NCBI GenBank assembly: GCA_045655805.1
Contig: JAZOPZ010000018.1
Location: 62,001 to 126,000 of the forward strand
From: UBA11475 sp045655805
Lineage (GTDB): Bacteria > Bacillota > Clostridia > Christensenellales > Borkfalkiaceae
Length of the DNA: 64,000 bases
Direction: 5' to 3'
Positions 15,397 through 23,686 of the stretch are shown in pieces. The translations under genes and the position numbers were made by a program. Each line of letters starts with the position of its first letter. Within the stretch, counting starts at the first letter, position 1. The notes beneath the pieces are model-generated. The model saw only the letters and a program-made list of their open reading frames with translations, was not told the origin of the DNA and searched no databases.

Positions 15397-16141
15397 ATTG
15401 AATATTGCCGAATTCCGTCATAGAATTCCTATATCTAACCGGCAAAAAATTGCGTTGCAACTTTTGATTTTTTCTAGATTTAATAGCAACGGCATCAAAA
15501 TATTCCCTAAACAAAGCGCGATAATCAAGTTCTTCACGCCCAAAGCAAACGCCAATAGGCTTGTTTGGAACGAAGTATTTAGCCTGACCGTTTTGGTAAG
15601 CCACCGCCCTATTTCTGCGTTCGTCGTAAATCAAAAAGGAGTGAAACTTAAATCTTTTCATAAAATGTGGGGCGAGTAAATCGATAATATCGTTATCGGG
15701 CTTAAATTTAGCAAACAAGTAGCCGTCTACGGTTTCACTAAACCTTAAAAAACCCTTAAATCTATGTACTTCTAACCTAACCCTATCTTTAAGTTCGTTA
15801 AACTCTACCGTAGGGGCCGAGCCAAGTTCATAAGCGATATCACGACGATTTTCAACGATTGCCCTTAAATAATTAAAACAAACGGTAAATTTACGCTCTG
15901 AACAAGACCTTAAAACCGTTCTAACCATATCCAAAGTATATTCGTTAGAATATTTCATAATGGCAACTTTAACACGGTTCGCGCGCTCTTCATCAGGCTT
16001 AATTTGACGAATAACCGTATCAAACTTAACTTGATAACTACCGTCTGCCGAAACCAAATCAGGCACTTCTTTATAAAGGTAACTTTCAAATAAAGCAGTT
16101 AATAAACCGTTCAATGATTTTTCAATTTCGTAAACAATCAT
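15395..16141 (-). CDS. DUF4130 / TIGR03915-type DNA-metabolism protein
   Basis: 248 residues. It matches the partner protein always encoded next to a radical-SAM/HhH protein. Visible features are the N-terminal VYEIEKSLNGLLTALFESYL and the C-terminal half with HRFKGFLRFSETVDGYLFAKFKPDNDIIDLLAPHFMKRF and RRNRAVAYQNGQ. The pair is named after a putative role in DNA modification or repair; the reaction is not established. The ATG overlaps the upstream radical-SAM stop by 4 bp. It ends in EFGNIQ at a hairpin shared with an IS element. Confidence 0.85.
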   Translation of the reverse strand: MIVYEIEKSLNGLLTALFESYLYKEVPDLVSADGSYQVKFDTVIRQIKPDEERANRVKVAIMKYSNEYTLDMVRTVLRSCSERKFTVCFNYLRAIVENRRDIAYELGSAPTVEFNELKDRVRLEVHRFKGFLRFSETVDGYLFAKFKPDNDIIDLLAPHFMKRFKFHSFLIYDERRNRAVAYQNGQAKYFVPNKPIGVCFGREELDYRALFREYFDAVAIKSRKNQKLQRNFLPVRYRNSMTEFGNIQ

Positions 16142-17391
16142 AATTCCCCCGTAATAACGCTGTTTTTAGTTTCATTATCAGAAAACAGCGTCAACTGTTC
16201 GTAATTTTCACTTTCGTGAGATAAAAGCAATAAGTTTTTTATAGCGAAAGCGTCGTCCGTCCCAAAGAACTTACCGTTGCAAGTAATAAAATGTTTCGCC
16301 CTTTTTAAGACGACGCGCATCCTTGATAAATGTTCATAATCAAGTTTACCAGAAAGCCTTGCCGTAACTATGCGCTTTGCCGACCTAATACCGATACCGG
16401 GCACACGCACTAAAAGTTCATACGGCGCCGTGTTAACTTCTATCGGAAAAAGATGTATATTTTTAATCGCCCAATGGCATTTAGGGTCATACCCTTGCTC
16501 GAAATTTTCATTTTCGTCTAAAAGTTCTTTTGCTGAAAACCCGTAATACCGAAGTAGCCAATCGGCTTGATACAACCTATGCTCACGCAGTAGTCCCGCC
16601 TGTTTTTGTGGTAGATATTGCGTTTCAAAATTGGTTGGCACGTACGAAGAATAATAAACTCTTTTTAATTTGAAATTATCGTAAAGCGCTTGCGACAATT
16701 TTATTATATGCCCATCAGTTTCAGGCGATGCCCCCACTATCATTTGAGTTGTCTGCCCTGCCGGCAAAAAACCACGGCGATTTTTATAAGGTGGTTCGTT
16801 ATAGATAGGATCAGCAAGTTGGCGCATCGGCGTGATAATCGTTTTCTTGCTTTTTTGTGGTGCAAGTAGCCTTAAACTATTTTCAGATGGAAGTTCTATA
16901 TTAAAACTCATCCTATCGACGTACTTGCCTGCGCGTTCTATCAATAGTCTATCCGCCCCAGGAACACCCTTAAGGTGAATATACCCGCCAAATCCATATT
17001 GCTTACGCAAGCGTATCACGGTATCTAAAAGCCTTTCCATAGTATAGTCTGGGCTTTTTTCCACAGCCGAAGATAAAAACAATCCCTCTATGTAATTGCG
17101 CTTGTAAAAGTTCATAACGAGTTCGCAAATTTCATCGGGCGTTGCAGACGCTCTAGGTACGTCAGCCGTTCTACGATTAACACAGTATAAACAGTCGTAA
17201 CAACAACGGTTAGTCAACAAAATTTTTAAAAGAGAAATACATCTGCCGTCGGAAGTAAACGAGTGGCATATACCTGCATATGAGCAATCACCCATACGAC
17301 CTTGGCCACTACGCTTTGAGCCTGACGACGAACATGACACGTCATACTTTGCCGATTCCGTTAATATCCTTAACCTTTCTGAATCAATCAC
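16138..17391 (-). CDS. Putative DNA modification/repair radical SAM protein
   Basis: 417 residues, TIGR03916-type. The [4Fe-4S] motif CCYDCLYCVNRR is near residues 58-70, a second cysteine group (CSYAGICHSF) precedes it, and a helix-hairpin-helix DNA-binding motif (LLVRVPGIGIRSAKRIVTARL) is near 325-345. The radical-SAM core plus HhH implies a reaction on a nucleic acid. It is the first gene of a two-gene operon with the DUF4130 protein. It starts at GTG with GGGGG upstream and a strong promoter. Substrate unknown. Confidence 0.9.
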   Translation of the reverse strand: MIDSERLRILTESAKYDVSCSSSGSKRSGQGRMGDCSYAGICHSFTSDGRCISLLKILLTNRCCYDCLYCVNRRTADVPRASATPDEICELVMNFYKRNYIEGLFLSSAVEKSPDYTMERLLDTVIRLRKQYGFGGYIHLKGVPGADRLLIERAGKYVDRMSFNIELPSENSLRLLAPQKSKKTIITPMRQLADPIYNEPPYKNRRGFLPAGQTTQMIVGASPETDGHIIKLSQALYDNFKLKRVYYSSYVPTNFETQYLPQKQAGLLREHRLYQADWLLRYYGFSAKELLDENENFEQGYDPKCHWAIKNIHLFPIEVNTAPYELLVRVPGIGIRSAKRIVTARLSGKLDYEHLSRMRVVLKRAKHFITCNGKFFGTDDAFAIKNLLLLSHESENYEQLTLFSDNETKNSVITGEL

Positions 17392-17413
17392 GATATTTCC
17401 CCCTTGCGATTAT

Positions 17414-17442
17414 ATTATAACACGCCTTTTTGAAAAAGTCAA
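17414..17442 (-). promoter_or_regulatory. Promoter of the radical-SAM operon
   Basis: On the minus strand TTGACT (17437-17442), 17-bp spacer, TATAAT (17414-17419), 22 bases before the GTG start. Confidence 0.75.
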
Positions 17443-17586
17443 ACATATGTTCGGATTTTAAAAAAATTTTTTATAATCACTCAAAACTCACAAAAAACGG
17501 CTAAAAACACGCAAAACCAAGGTTTTTTAAACTTAAAGCCGATAATCAATCACCGACAAAGTGAACTTTTGAATACTATACACTGT

Positions 17587-17602
17587 GCGAAATCGTTTTC
17601 GC
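17587..17602. promoter_or_regulatory. Inverted repeat upstream of the ferritin-like gene
   Basis: GCGAAA-TCGT-TTTCGC, perfect 6-bp arms, 54 bases before the ATG at 17656. It could be an operator or a small leader hairpin. The rest of 17392-17655 shows no further gene. Confidence 0.35.
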
Positions 17603-17655
17603 CTTGCAATAAGAGCAACTTTTTGCACCGTAAAATATCGTTAAAGGAGCGCGCG

Positions 17656-18186
17656 ATGACCTACCGACCAATACCCCAAGAAAGTTACCCCAAGATTTTA
17701 CGCCAAGCAGATTTACGCACGGCAAAAACACTAGGCAAACTGTATGCAAGCGAACAAGGCGAACTAAAATCCGTACTGCAACTAAAATACCATTTAGCCT
17801 ATTTTAAGAATAAAAATTTGACGGAAGTCGAACAATTACTAAACGATATTATCGCCGATGATTTAACCCACATAGACACACTAGCCAACACCTTTATATC
17901 GCTCGGTGTAGATCCTATTTATACCGATAGTCCGAACGATAAATACAAATACTTTACGACGGCAACCGTGGCGTACACCAACGGTGCAAAACAAATGCTA
18001 CTAGACGATATAGCCTTAAAAATACAATCGGTAAGATTATACAAACAAGTTCTAACTGCGATAAAAAATCCCGAAGTATCGTTAATTTTAACACAAATCA
18101 AAGAACGGGAAGAATTACATTTAGACAAACTTAAAAAACTAAACGCCAAACTTTACGGCAATAAAAAAGGAGCGCCCAATGAATAA
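17656..18186 (+). CDS. Ferritin-like diiron-fold protein
   Basis: 176 residues, all-helical, with ferritin-like signatures: an acidic first helix (YASEQGELKSVLQLKYHLAYF), DDLTHIDTL (D-x-x-H) in the second pair and REELHLDKL (E-x-x-H) in the last helix. This layout fits metal binding as in CotJC/manganese-catalase or rubrerythrin relatives. No rubredoxin domain is present. AAAGGAG precedes the ATG; upstream in-frame codons have none. It overlaps the next gene by 8 bp. The reaction is uncertain; oxidative-stress or spore-coat roles are possible. Confidence 0.72.
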   Translation: MTYRPIPQESYPKILRQADLRTAKTLGKLYASEQGELKSVLQLKYHLAYFKNKNLTEVEQLLNDIIADDLTHIDTLANTFISLGVDPIYTDSPNDKYKYFTTATVAYTNGAKQMLLDDIALKIQSVRLYKQVLTAIKNPEVSLILTQIKEREELHLDKLKKLNAKLYGNKKGAPNE

Positions 18187-18463
18187 ACTTTTATTACTTT
18201 TAAGCACCCCAGCGAATTACACTTTAATGGATTTAGATAATATTGAACGCAATTTTTACGAAAGTTTTTGCGCCCTTGATAAAGGCAATAAATACACCGA
18301 TTTATACGGTGAACTTTTCGCAACACAAAGTTTTAACGACGCGCTTGCAAATCAATTCGTTACGGTTAATTTAGAGTTACTATCAAAACTTACTAAAAAG
18401 CAAAATTCTAAAAAGTTATATAATATATTAAAGCGTGATTTAAAATCAATAAGTAATTTATAG
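18179..18463 (+). CDS. Small protein coupled to the ferritin-like gene
   Basis: 94 residues, mostly helical, starting MNKLLLLLSTPANYTLMDLDN. It carries the same AAAGGAGCGC ribosome site as the upstream gene, which suggests duplication of the leader or equal translation. The modest hydrophobic start is probably not a membrane segment. No family recognised. Coupling to the ferritin-like protein suggests a partner role, as small coat or assembly proteins have beside CotJC. Confidence 0.75.
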   Translation: MNKLLLLLSTPANYTLMDLDNIERNFYESFCALDKGNKYTDLYGELFATQSFNDALANQFVTVNLELLSKLTKKQNSKKLYNILKRDLKSISNL

Positions 18464-18468
18464 CAATA

Positions 18469-18496
18469 AAAAAGCGGTCAAACCGCTTTTATTTTT
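18469..18496 (+). terminator. Rho-independent terminator
   Basis: Stem AAAAGCGGT / ACCGCTTTT with a short loop and a T-rich tail between convergent genes. Confidence 0.82.
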
Positions 18497-18523
18497 TATC
18501 TAAATTACAAAGAAGTATTTATA

Positions 18524-19081
18524 CTACTTTAACTTAAGCCCGTCAACAAAGGCTTTACCAACCTTTTTACCGAGCGTATAATAACCGTGCCCACTACAAT
18601 CGTAACAAATCGGCTTAAACTTATTTAAATCAATTTTACCGTCGGTCAAGATATCATCACTAACCGAAACGTTAACCACTTCACCTATACAAAGTTCGGT
18701 TTCAGCGTCGTAACTGATGAGTTTACACTCTAAACAAAGTGGCAATTCTTCTATAATCGGAGCGTTTATAAACTCGCTTTTAGCAACAGTCCAACCTGTT
18801 TTAACGAGTTTATTTGGATTATCGTTTGCTGAAACTATCCCAACGAAATCCGATTGAACGAGATTTTTTTCATCTGCCACAAACACCGTAAAATCTTTAG
18901 TTTTTAAAAGGTTTTTAACGGTTTTATGCGTTGCGCTTAAACATATGCACACTTGCGCAGTATCGCACACCGTACCCCACGCAGCCGTCATAGCGTCAGG
19001 CAAGCCGTTTTCGTCGTAAGTTCCCACCACTAAAACTGGTAACGGATAAATATAAGACTTTGGCTTAAGGTTTACTCTCAT
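18524..19081 (-). CDS. Flavin reductase-like (FMN-binding) protein
   Basis: 185 residues of the flavin_reduct (split-barrel FMN) family: VVGTYDENGLPDAMTAAWGTVCDTAQVCICLS binds flavin, and HKTVKNLLKTKDFTVFV follows. It ends in a CYDC-GHGYYTLGKKVGKAF block typical of the clostridial subgroup. It probably moves electrons from NAD(P)H or ferredoxin to flavin. AAAAGGAG precedes the ATG, 12 bp downstream of the ABC transporter gene, so the two are cotranscribed. Confidence 0.88.
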   Translation of the reverse strand: MRVNLKPKSYIYPLPVLVVGTYDENGLPDAMTAAWGTVCDTAQVCICLSATHKTVKNLLKTKDFTVFVADEKNLVQSDFVGIVSANDNPNKLVKTGWTVAKSEFINAPIIEELPLCLECKLISYDAETELCIGEVVNVSVSDDILTDGKIDLNKFKPICYDCSGHGYYTLGKKVGKAFVDGLKLK

Positions 19082-19093
19082 ACAAAACTCCTT

Positions 19094-20812
19094 TTACTCA
19101 TCTTCTCTAAACTGTTTACTATAAAGTTCAGCATACAAGCCGTTGACTTCCATAAGTTCTTTATGCGTACCTTGTTCAGTAATTTTACCGTCGGCAACCA
19201 CGGCAATCTCGTCGGCGTTCTTTATCGTTGAAAGCCTATGCGCAACGACGATAGTAGTCCGACCTTTACAAAGTTCGTCAAGAGCGTCTTGAATTAAAAT
19301 TTCGGTAGTATTGTCAAGCGCGCTAGTCGCTTCGTCCAAAATAAGCATCGGAGGGTTTTTAAGGAATACCCTAGCAATACTAAGCCTTTGTTTTTGCCCA
19401 CCCGAAAGTTTAACGCCACGCTCACCGATAATGGTATCGTAACCGTCTTGAAGTTTAGAAACGAACTCGTGTATATTCGCCCGTTTAGCCGCCTCGATAA
19501 CTTCTTCTTCAGTAGCATCAGGCCTGCCGTATAAAATATTATCTCGTATGCTAGAATTAAACAAATACACGTCCTGTTGAACGATACCGATATTCTGTCT
19601 TAAAGACGACAAAGTAAACGAACGTATATTTTTACCATCGATTAAAATTTCGCCGTCTGAAATATCGTAAAAATGTGGCAACAAATGGCAAATAGTAGTC
19701 TTTCCACCACCCGAAGGTCCAACCAAAGCAAACTTTTTGCCTGCGCAAATTTTAAAGGTAACGTTATTTAATACTTCAGCACCCTCTACGTATGAGTGTG
19801 AAACGCCCTTAAATTCAATATCACCGACTATATCTTTTAATTCAGTAGCACCGTCACAGTCCTGTTCCGGCTTAACGTCCATAATCTCGCAAAATCTTTC
19901 AAACCCCGACGCGCCGTTTTGGAACTGCTCGGTAAAATTTATAAGCGTCATAATAGGCGCAATAAAAATATTCACCGAAACTATAAATGCCGAATAATCG
20001 CCAAAAGCAATATCCCCTGCGTATAAAAACAAACCACCGGCAATCAACACCACCACGTTAAATACGTCAGTAACGAAAGTATTCATCGAGTGGAATCTAC
20101 CCATTGCGTGATAAGCGTCTTTCCTTGCGCTAATAAACGCCTTGTTTCCTACTTGGAACTTATCGTGCTCCATTTGATAGTTGTTAAAAGCCTTTGTCGT
20201 TCTAATACCTGAAATACTACTTTCAACGGATGCGTTAATTTCAGCAATCGCCTTTCTACTTTCTTTAAAAGCCTTACGCATACGACGCCTTAATGTAAGC
20301 GTTATAACGAACAAAAACGGTACGCAGGAAAAAACTATCAATGTTAACCAAAGATGTATAGACGATAAGTATATAAACGAAATAACCACCGATATACTTG
20401 ACATTATAAGACTTTCAGGCCCGTGGTGAGCAAGTTCGCTAATTTCAAACAAATCGCTGGTAATACGGGACATAATCTTACCCGTTTCGTTATCGTCAAA
20501 AAACTTATACGGCAAAGTTTCAAGGTGCTTGAACATATCCGTACGCATTTGCGACTGCATGCCGACACCCATCATATGACCGTAGTATTGCATAAAGTAA
20601 TTTAATAACATCCTAATCAAATACAGCGCCAACAACCCAACCCCTGCAAATACGATTAAATCGTATTTTTTATTAGGAATAAAATTATTAAGCATAGTCC
20701 GTGTAATAATCGGATAAAAAACCCCGATTATCGCAATAAATAACGCAGCGATTAAATCAAGCGTAAAAATTAATTTATGCGGTTTGTAATAACTTAAAAA
20801 TCTTTTAAACAT
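19094..20812 (-). CDS. ABC exporter, fused permease-ATPase
   Basis: 572 residues. Six membrane segments (N-terminal ~310 residues, starting LIFTLDLIAALFIAIIGVFYPII) are followed by an ATPase with Walker A GPSGGGKTT, signature LSGGQKQRLSIAR, Walker B MLILDEATSALD and the H-loop VAHRLST. It is an MsbA/BmrA-type half transporter working as a homodimer, since only one subunit is encoded here. Substrate (lipid or drug) unknown. The ATG is preceded by AACGAAG, a weak site. It lies 50 bp after a GH43 gene across a hairpin. Confidence 0.93.
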   Translation of the reverse strand: MFKRFLSYYKPHKLIFTLDLIAALFIAIIGVFYPIITRTMLNNFIPNKKYDLIVFAGVGLLALYLIRMLLNYFMQYYGHMMGVGMQSQMRTDMFKHLETLPYKFFDDNETGKIMSRITSDLFEISELAHHGPESLIMSSISVVISFIYLSSIHLWLTLIVFSCVPFLFVITLTLRRRMRKAFKESRKAIAEINASVESSISGIRTTKAFNNYQMEHDKFQVGNKAFISARKDAYHAMGRFHSMNTFVTDVFNVVVLIAGGLFLYAGDIAFGDYSAFIVSVNIFIAPIMTLINFTEQFQNGASGFERFCEIMDVKPEQDCDGATELKDIVGDIEFKGVSHSYVEGAEVLNNVTFKICAGKKFALVGPSGGGKTTICHLLPHFYDISDGEILIDGKNIRSFTLSSLRQNIGIVQQDVYLFNSSIRDNILYGRPDATEEEVIEAAKRANIHEFVSKLQDGYDTIIGERGVKLSGGQKQRLSIARVFLKNPPMLILDEATSALDNTTEILIQDALDELCKGRTTIVVAHRLSTIKNADEIAVVADGKITEQGTHKELMEVNGLYAELYSKQFREDE

Positions 20813-20825
20813 CTTCGTTAGTTTA

Positions 20826-20851
20826 CTTTGGGCGAAAATTATCGCCCAAAG
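20826..20851 (-). other. Hairpin 3' of the GH43 gene
   Basis: ACTTTGGGCGA / TCGCCCAAAGT with a short A/T loop. Stable but without a T-run on the minus strand, so it is a weak terminator or an mRNA 3' stabiliser. Confidence 0.5.
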
Positions 20852-20862
20852 TTAAATTTTAA

Positions 20863-23364
20863 TTAGTTGTTAGGAATACCTAATACGGAAATTTCACTCA
20901 ACGCAAGTTTAGTTTTGCCTTGTGGAATCTCAATGTTAATCCTAATTTCTTTAACTAGCAAGTCGTCAAAATCCATAACGCTTGCGCCACCAGGGTAAGA
21001 AAGTCCTTTAACGCTATCGTAGTACGCATCAGAGTAACTTATATTTTCAGCGTAAGCAGTTTTAAACACGCCGTCTTTAACGCTATCAAACTCTACCCTA
21101 GCAATGCTCGTAAACATAGAATCATAATACTTACTGTTATAAACCATTAACCCAGCAACCGTTCTATAAGTATCAAAACTTATGGTAATAGTAACGCTTT
21201 GCGTTGCCGTAAATTCACCAAAGTACGCCTTGTCCATATCGTACGCAAGGATAAGTCCGTCAGTTAAATATTCTGCGTTTTGACCTGAAGATACCTTAAT
21301 CGTAGCATCTCCTATAATATTATCGTAATTAGAACCAAGTCCGTAGAATTTTGATTGAACGGAAGTCGTAGGTACCATACGCATAACTTCAAGACCGTTA
21401 GCATTTTTAACCCATTCAACCTTATCAATCGTAACGTATCTAGGCTTGTATTGACCTTCTGCTACAGGATATTGATAATTCAATCCGTCTGCAGATTGCG
21501 TATAAACGTGTCTGTGGTATACGATATACATTTGACCGTTAACTTGAATTAAGTAGTGGTGACCAGGACCTGACAAGTTATCAATACTATTTTGTTCATT
21601 GCCAAGTGCGTGCGATGGAGTATTGCCGTAAACGGAACTCAAGAGCACCCCACCTTCAGCAGTTGAAAGTTTTCTATAAGGTCCCATAACGTCGTCAGCA
21701 ACGAGTTGTATTACTGAATATGACTTTTCTTGATAACCGTTAACACTAATACTTAAGTGATACTTACCGTCACGATAAACCACTTGAGGACCTTCGTTCG
21801 TCGTCGTAACGAATTCTTTAGACGAAGTGTCAACCATTTCGTTGTCCTTTCTAACGATGAGTTTGAAACTATCGTAATCCATTTGCGCCCAATCGCCGTC
21901 AATCATTTTGCAGGCTTTGACTGCAGTCATAAATAAATATCTATCCCCTGTTTCTGGGTCAATAAACGGCGTAGGGTCAATATTGTGACCACCGTAAACA
22001 CCGTATTCGCTTTGAATTTTGTTGTTTACCGTTACGCCGTCCATCCAAGGAGTAAATCTATCTATAGTTCTACCCAAACTATCAGTACCAACGTATCTAA
22101 CGAAAGGACCTGCAGGTGAAATCGAAACGCCTAAACCAAGCGAGCAAACGTAACCTAAACCAGCAACCTTGCTACCTGCCGAATAGAACATATAGTAAAC
22201 GCCTTTACCTTCGCCAAGACCGTATTTAGCCCTATCAACTTCAGCGTCGTAAATTACTTCAGGCGCCCATAATTCGCCTTCTTCCCAACCGTCGTAAATA
22301 GGGAAAGCAAGTGAAACGTATTCCCAGTTAATTAAGTCCGAACTCTTAAAAGTAGCAAACCCTCTCTTTCCCATACTAGTCGTACCGTATAAGAAGAATT
22401 GACCGTAATATTCACTACGCGTATCGGTAATTTTAATAACCGCAGGGTCTGGACAATCCCTACCTCTTAAACCGTTATAATAGTATTGATCGGCGTCGTA
22501 GTTAGTAGGTAATTGTTCAGTATAAGTCAACGCGTATTTATCAGCAGAAATTGTATAATGTATGGTATAATCCCCATTAGCCTTATCCGCCGTAACGCTA
22601 ATAGAGTGCTTAACTTGACCGTGTGCTAAAATATAATCGCCCGCAACTACGCCGTCAAACGAATAATAACCATTATCACCCACGATAGTCGTATAACTTC
22701 CGTTATCGCCCGTAAGCGTAATCACCGTGCCTTTATAAACCTTAAAGGTATTATTGCCGTTGTAGCCCGTAAGCGTACCCGAAAGTTTGTAAACCCTTTG
22801 ATAATTTACGTTAATCGTAGCGCTTTCAAGTGTGCAAGGATAATTTAATACTCCGTTTTTAAAGTAGGCAATCGCATCAACGCCGTTTACGTAGTAATTA
22901 AAGGTATCCGGCGTGAATTCATACGCATAGTGTGCCCAAGCGCCGTAAACTGAAGTAAGATTACCTCTAGTTGAATAGTAGTTAGTATCATCAGCCTTTC
23001 TAGTATTAGAACAGGTAATACTGTCTTGACCTTGGTAGGTAATAGGAGTACCGTTTACTAAAGAAACGTTTAATAAACCGTTTTGCGCGAAAGGCATAAC
23101 TTCCATACGGTGTGAACCGTCGGTATATACGCTGAAAGGTCTAGACCATTCCGCAATGTCCTTTGATTGCTTAACCCAAGCAGTAATAGTTACGCTGTCG
23201 TGATTAATTACTTCACCAGGGATGGTAACGTAGTTCTTTTGAGCGCCTGCTTTGGTTAAGTTAAGTGCTGTTTTGCCGTTAATAGCATTTTCCGTAAAAG
23301 TAGCGTTAGTGCCGTCGGTTACTAAAGTTGCATCTGCAACCGAAGAACCACTTACGTTATCCAT
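20863..23364 (-). CDS. GH43 arabinanase-like enzyme with LamG domain, damaged 5' end
   Basis: 833 residues from the first ATG. A LamG-like lectin domain (~1-170) and a beta-sandwich spacer (~190-260) come first. The five-bladed GH43 domain (~290-640) follows with the catalytic base in RGRDCPDPAV, GELWAPEVIYD, NIDPTPFIDPETGDRY, the acid in TNEGPQVVYRDG, and GPGHHYLI. A C-terminal beta domain ends LALSEISVLGIPNN. It probably cuts arabinan or related alpha-L-arabinosides. The frame stays open upstream to 23466 with sequence belonging to the LamG domain (LVYQLDFADSANRM), so this ATG is internal and the true start and signal peptide are missing or broken. It may be a pseudogene. Confidence 0.82.
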   Translation of the reverse strand: MDNVSGSSVADATLVTDGTNATFTENAINGKTALNLTKAGAQKNYVTIPGEVINHDSVTITAWVKQSKDIAEWSRPFSVYTDGSHRMEVMPFAQNGLLNVSLVNGTPITYQGQDSITCSNTRKADDTNYYSTRGNLTSVYGAWAHYAYEFTPDTFNYYVNGVDAIAYFKNGVLNYPCTLESATINVNYQRVYKLSGTLTGYNGNNTFKVYKGTVITLTGDNGSYTTIVGDNGYYSFDGVVAGDYILAHGQVKHSISVTADKANGDYTIHYTISADKYALTYTEQLPTNYDADQYYYNGLRGRDCPDPAVIKITDTRSEYYGQFFLYGTTSMGKRGFATFKSSDLINWEYVSLAFPIYDGWEEGELWAPEVIYDAEVDRAKYGLGEGKGVYYMFYSAGSKVAGLGYVCSLGLGVSISPAGPFVRYVGTDSLGRTIDRFTPWMDGVTVNNKIQSEYGVYGGHNIDPTPFIDPETGDRYLFMTAVKACKMIDGDWAQMDYDSFKLIVRKDNEMVDTSSKEFVTTTNEGPQVVYRDGKYHLSISVNGYQEKSYSVIQLVADDVMGPYRKLSTAEGGVLLSSVYGNTPSHALGNEQNSIDNLSGPGHHYLIQVNGQMYIVYHRHVYTQSADGLNYQYPVAEGQYKPRYVTIDKVEWVKNANGLEVMRMVPTTSVQSKFYGLGSNYDNIIGDATIKVSSGQNAEYLTDGLILAYDMDKAYFGEFTATQSVTITISFDTYRTVAGLMVYNSKYYDSMFTSIARVEFDSVKDGVFKTAYAENISYSDAYYDSVKGLSYPGGASVMDFDDLLVKEIRINIEIPQGKTKLALSEISVLGIPNN

Positions 23365-23584
23365 TCTGTTTGCAGAATCTGCAAAGTCAAGTTGGTAAAC
23401 GAGTGATTCTTGTGCGCTAGGTTCGCTTGTATCTGCTTTAGCGTTGATAATTTTGTCATTATAATTTTAACATAAGAACATTTATAATACTATAAAAATA
23501 TTGCTGTTAATTTTATTGTGGTTGCTATTTTAATAAAAATACACCCTTGTATTTAAATTATATCGTGATAAAAAGTAATTTCAA
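23365..23584 (-). other. Decayed promoter-signal peptide region of the GH43 gene
   Basis: On the minus strand: promoter TTGAAA (23579-23584), 16-bp spacer, TATAAT (23557-23562); then AAGGGTG; then ATT where a start would be expected (23534). Next comes a signal-like peptide IKIATTIKLTAIFL ended by TAG at 23490. The LamG frame reopens in another phase after TAA 23467-23469. This reads as a former signal peptide destroyed by point changes and a frameshift. No other gene is visible in the 322-bp gap apart from the glnA terminator. Confidence 0.55.
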
Positions 23585-23644
23585 GTAGTATATAAACTTT
23601 TTACTGTATATTTTAGCACAAAAAATGTGTTTTTTTATTTCAAT

Positions 23645-23673
23645 TAAAAAAGCAGTCCGAAAACTGCTTTTTA
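23645..23673 (-). terminator. Terminator of glutamine synthetase
   Basis: Stem AAAAGCAGT / ACTGCTTTT around CCGAAA, followed on the minus strand by an A/T-rich tail, directly after the glnA stop. Confidence 0.75.
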
Positions 23674-23686
23674 TAAACTACTTATT

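Noticed and set aside
20826..20851. Strong Rho-independent terminator after the GH43 gene
   Set aside because: The hairpin is stable but no T-run follows on the minus strand, so it is listed only as a hairpin.
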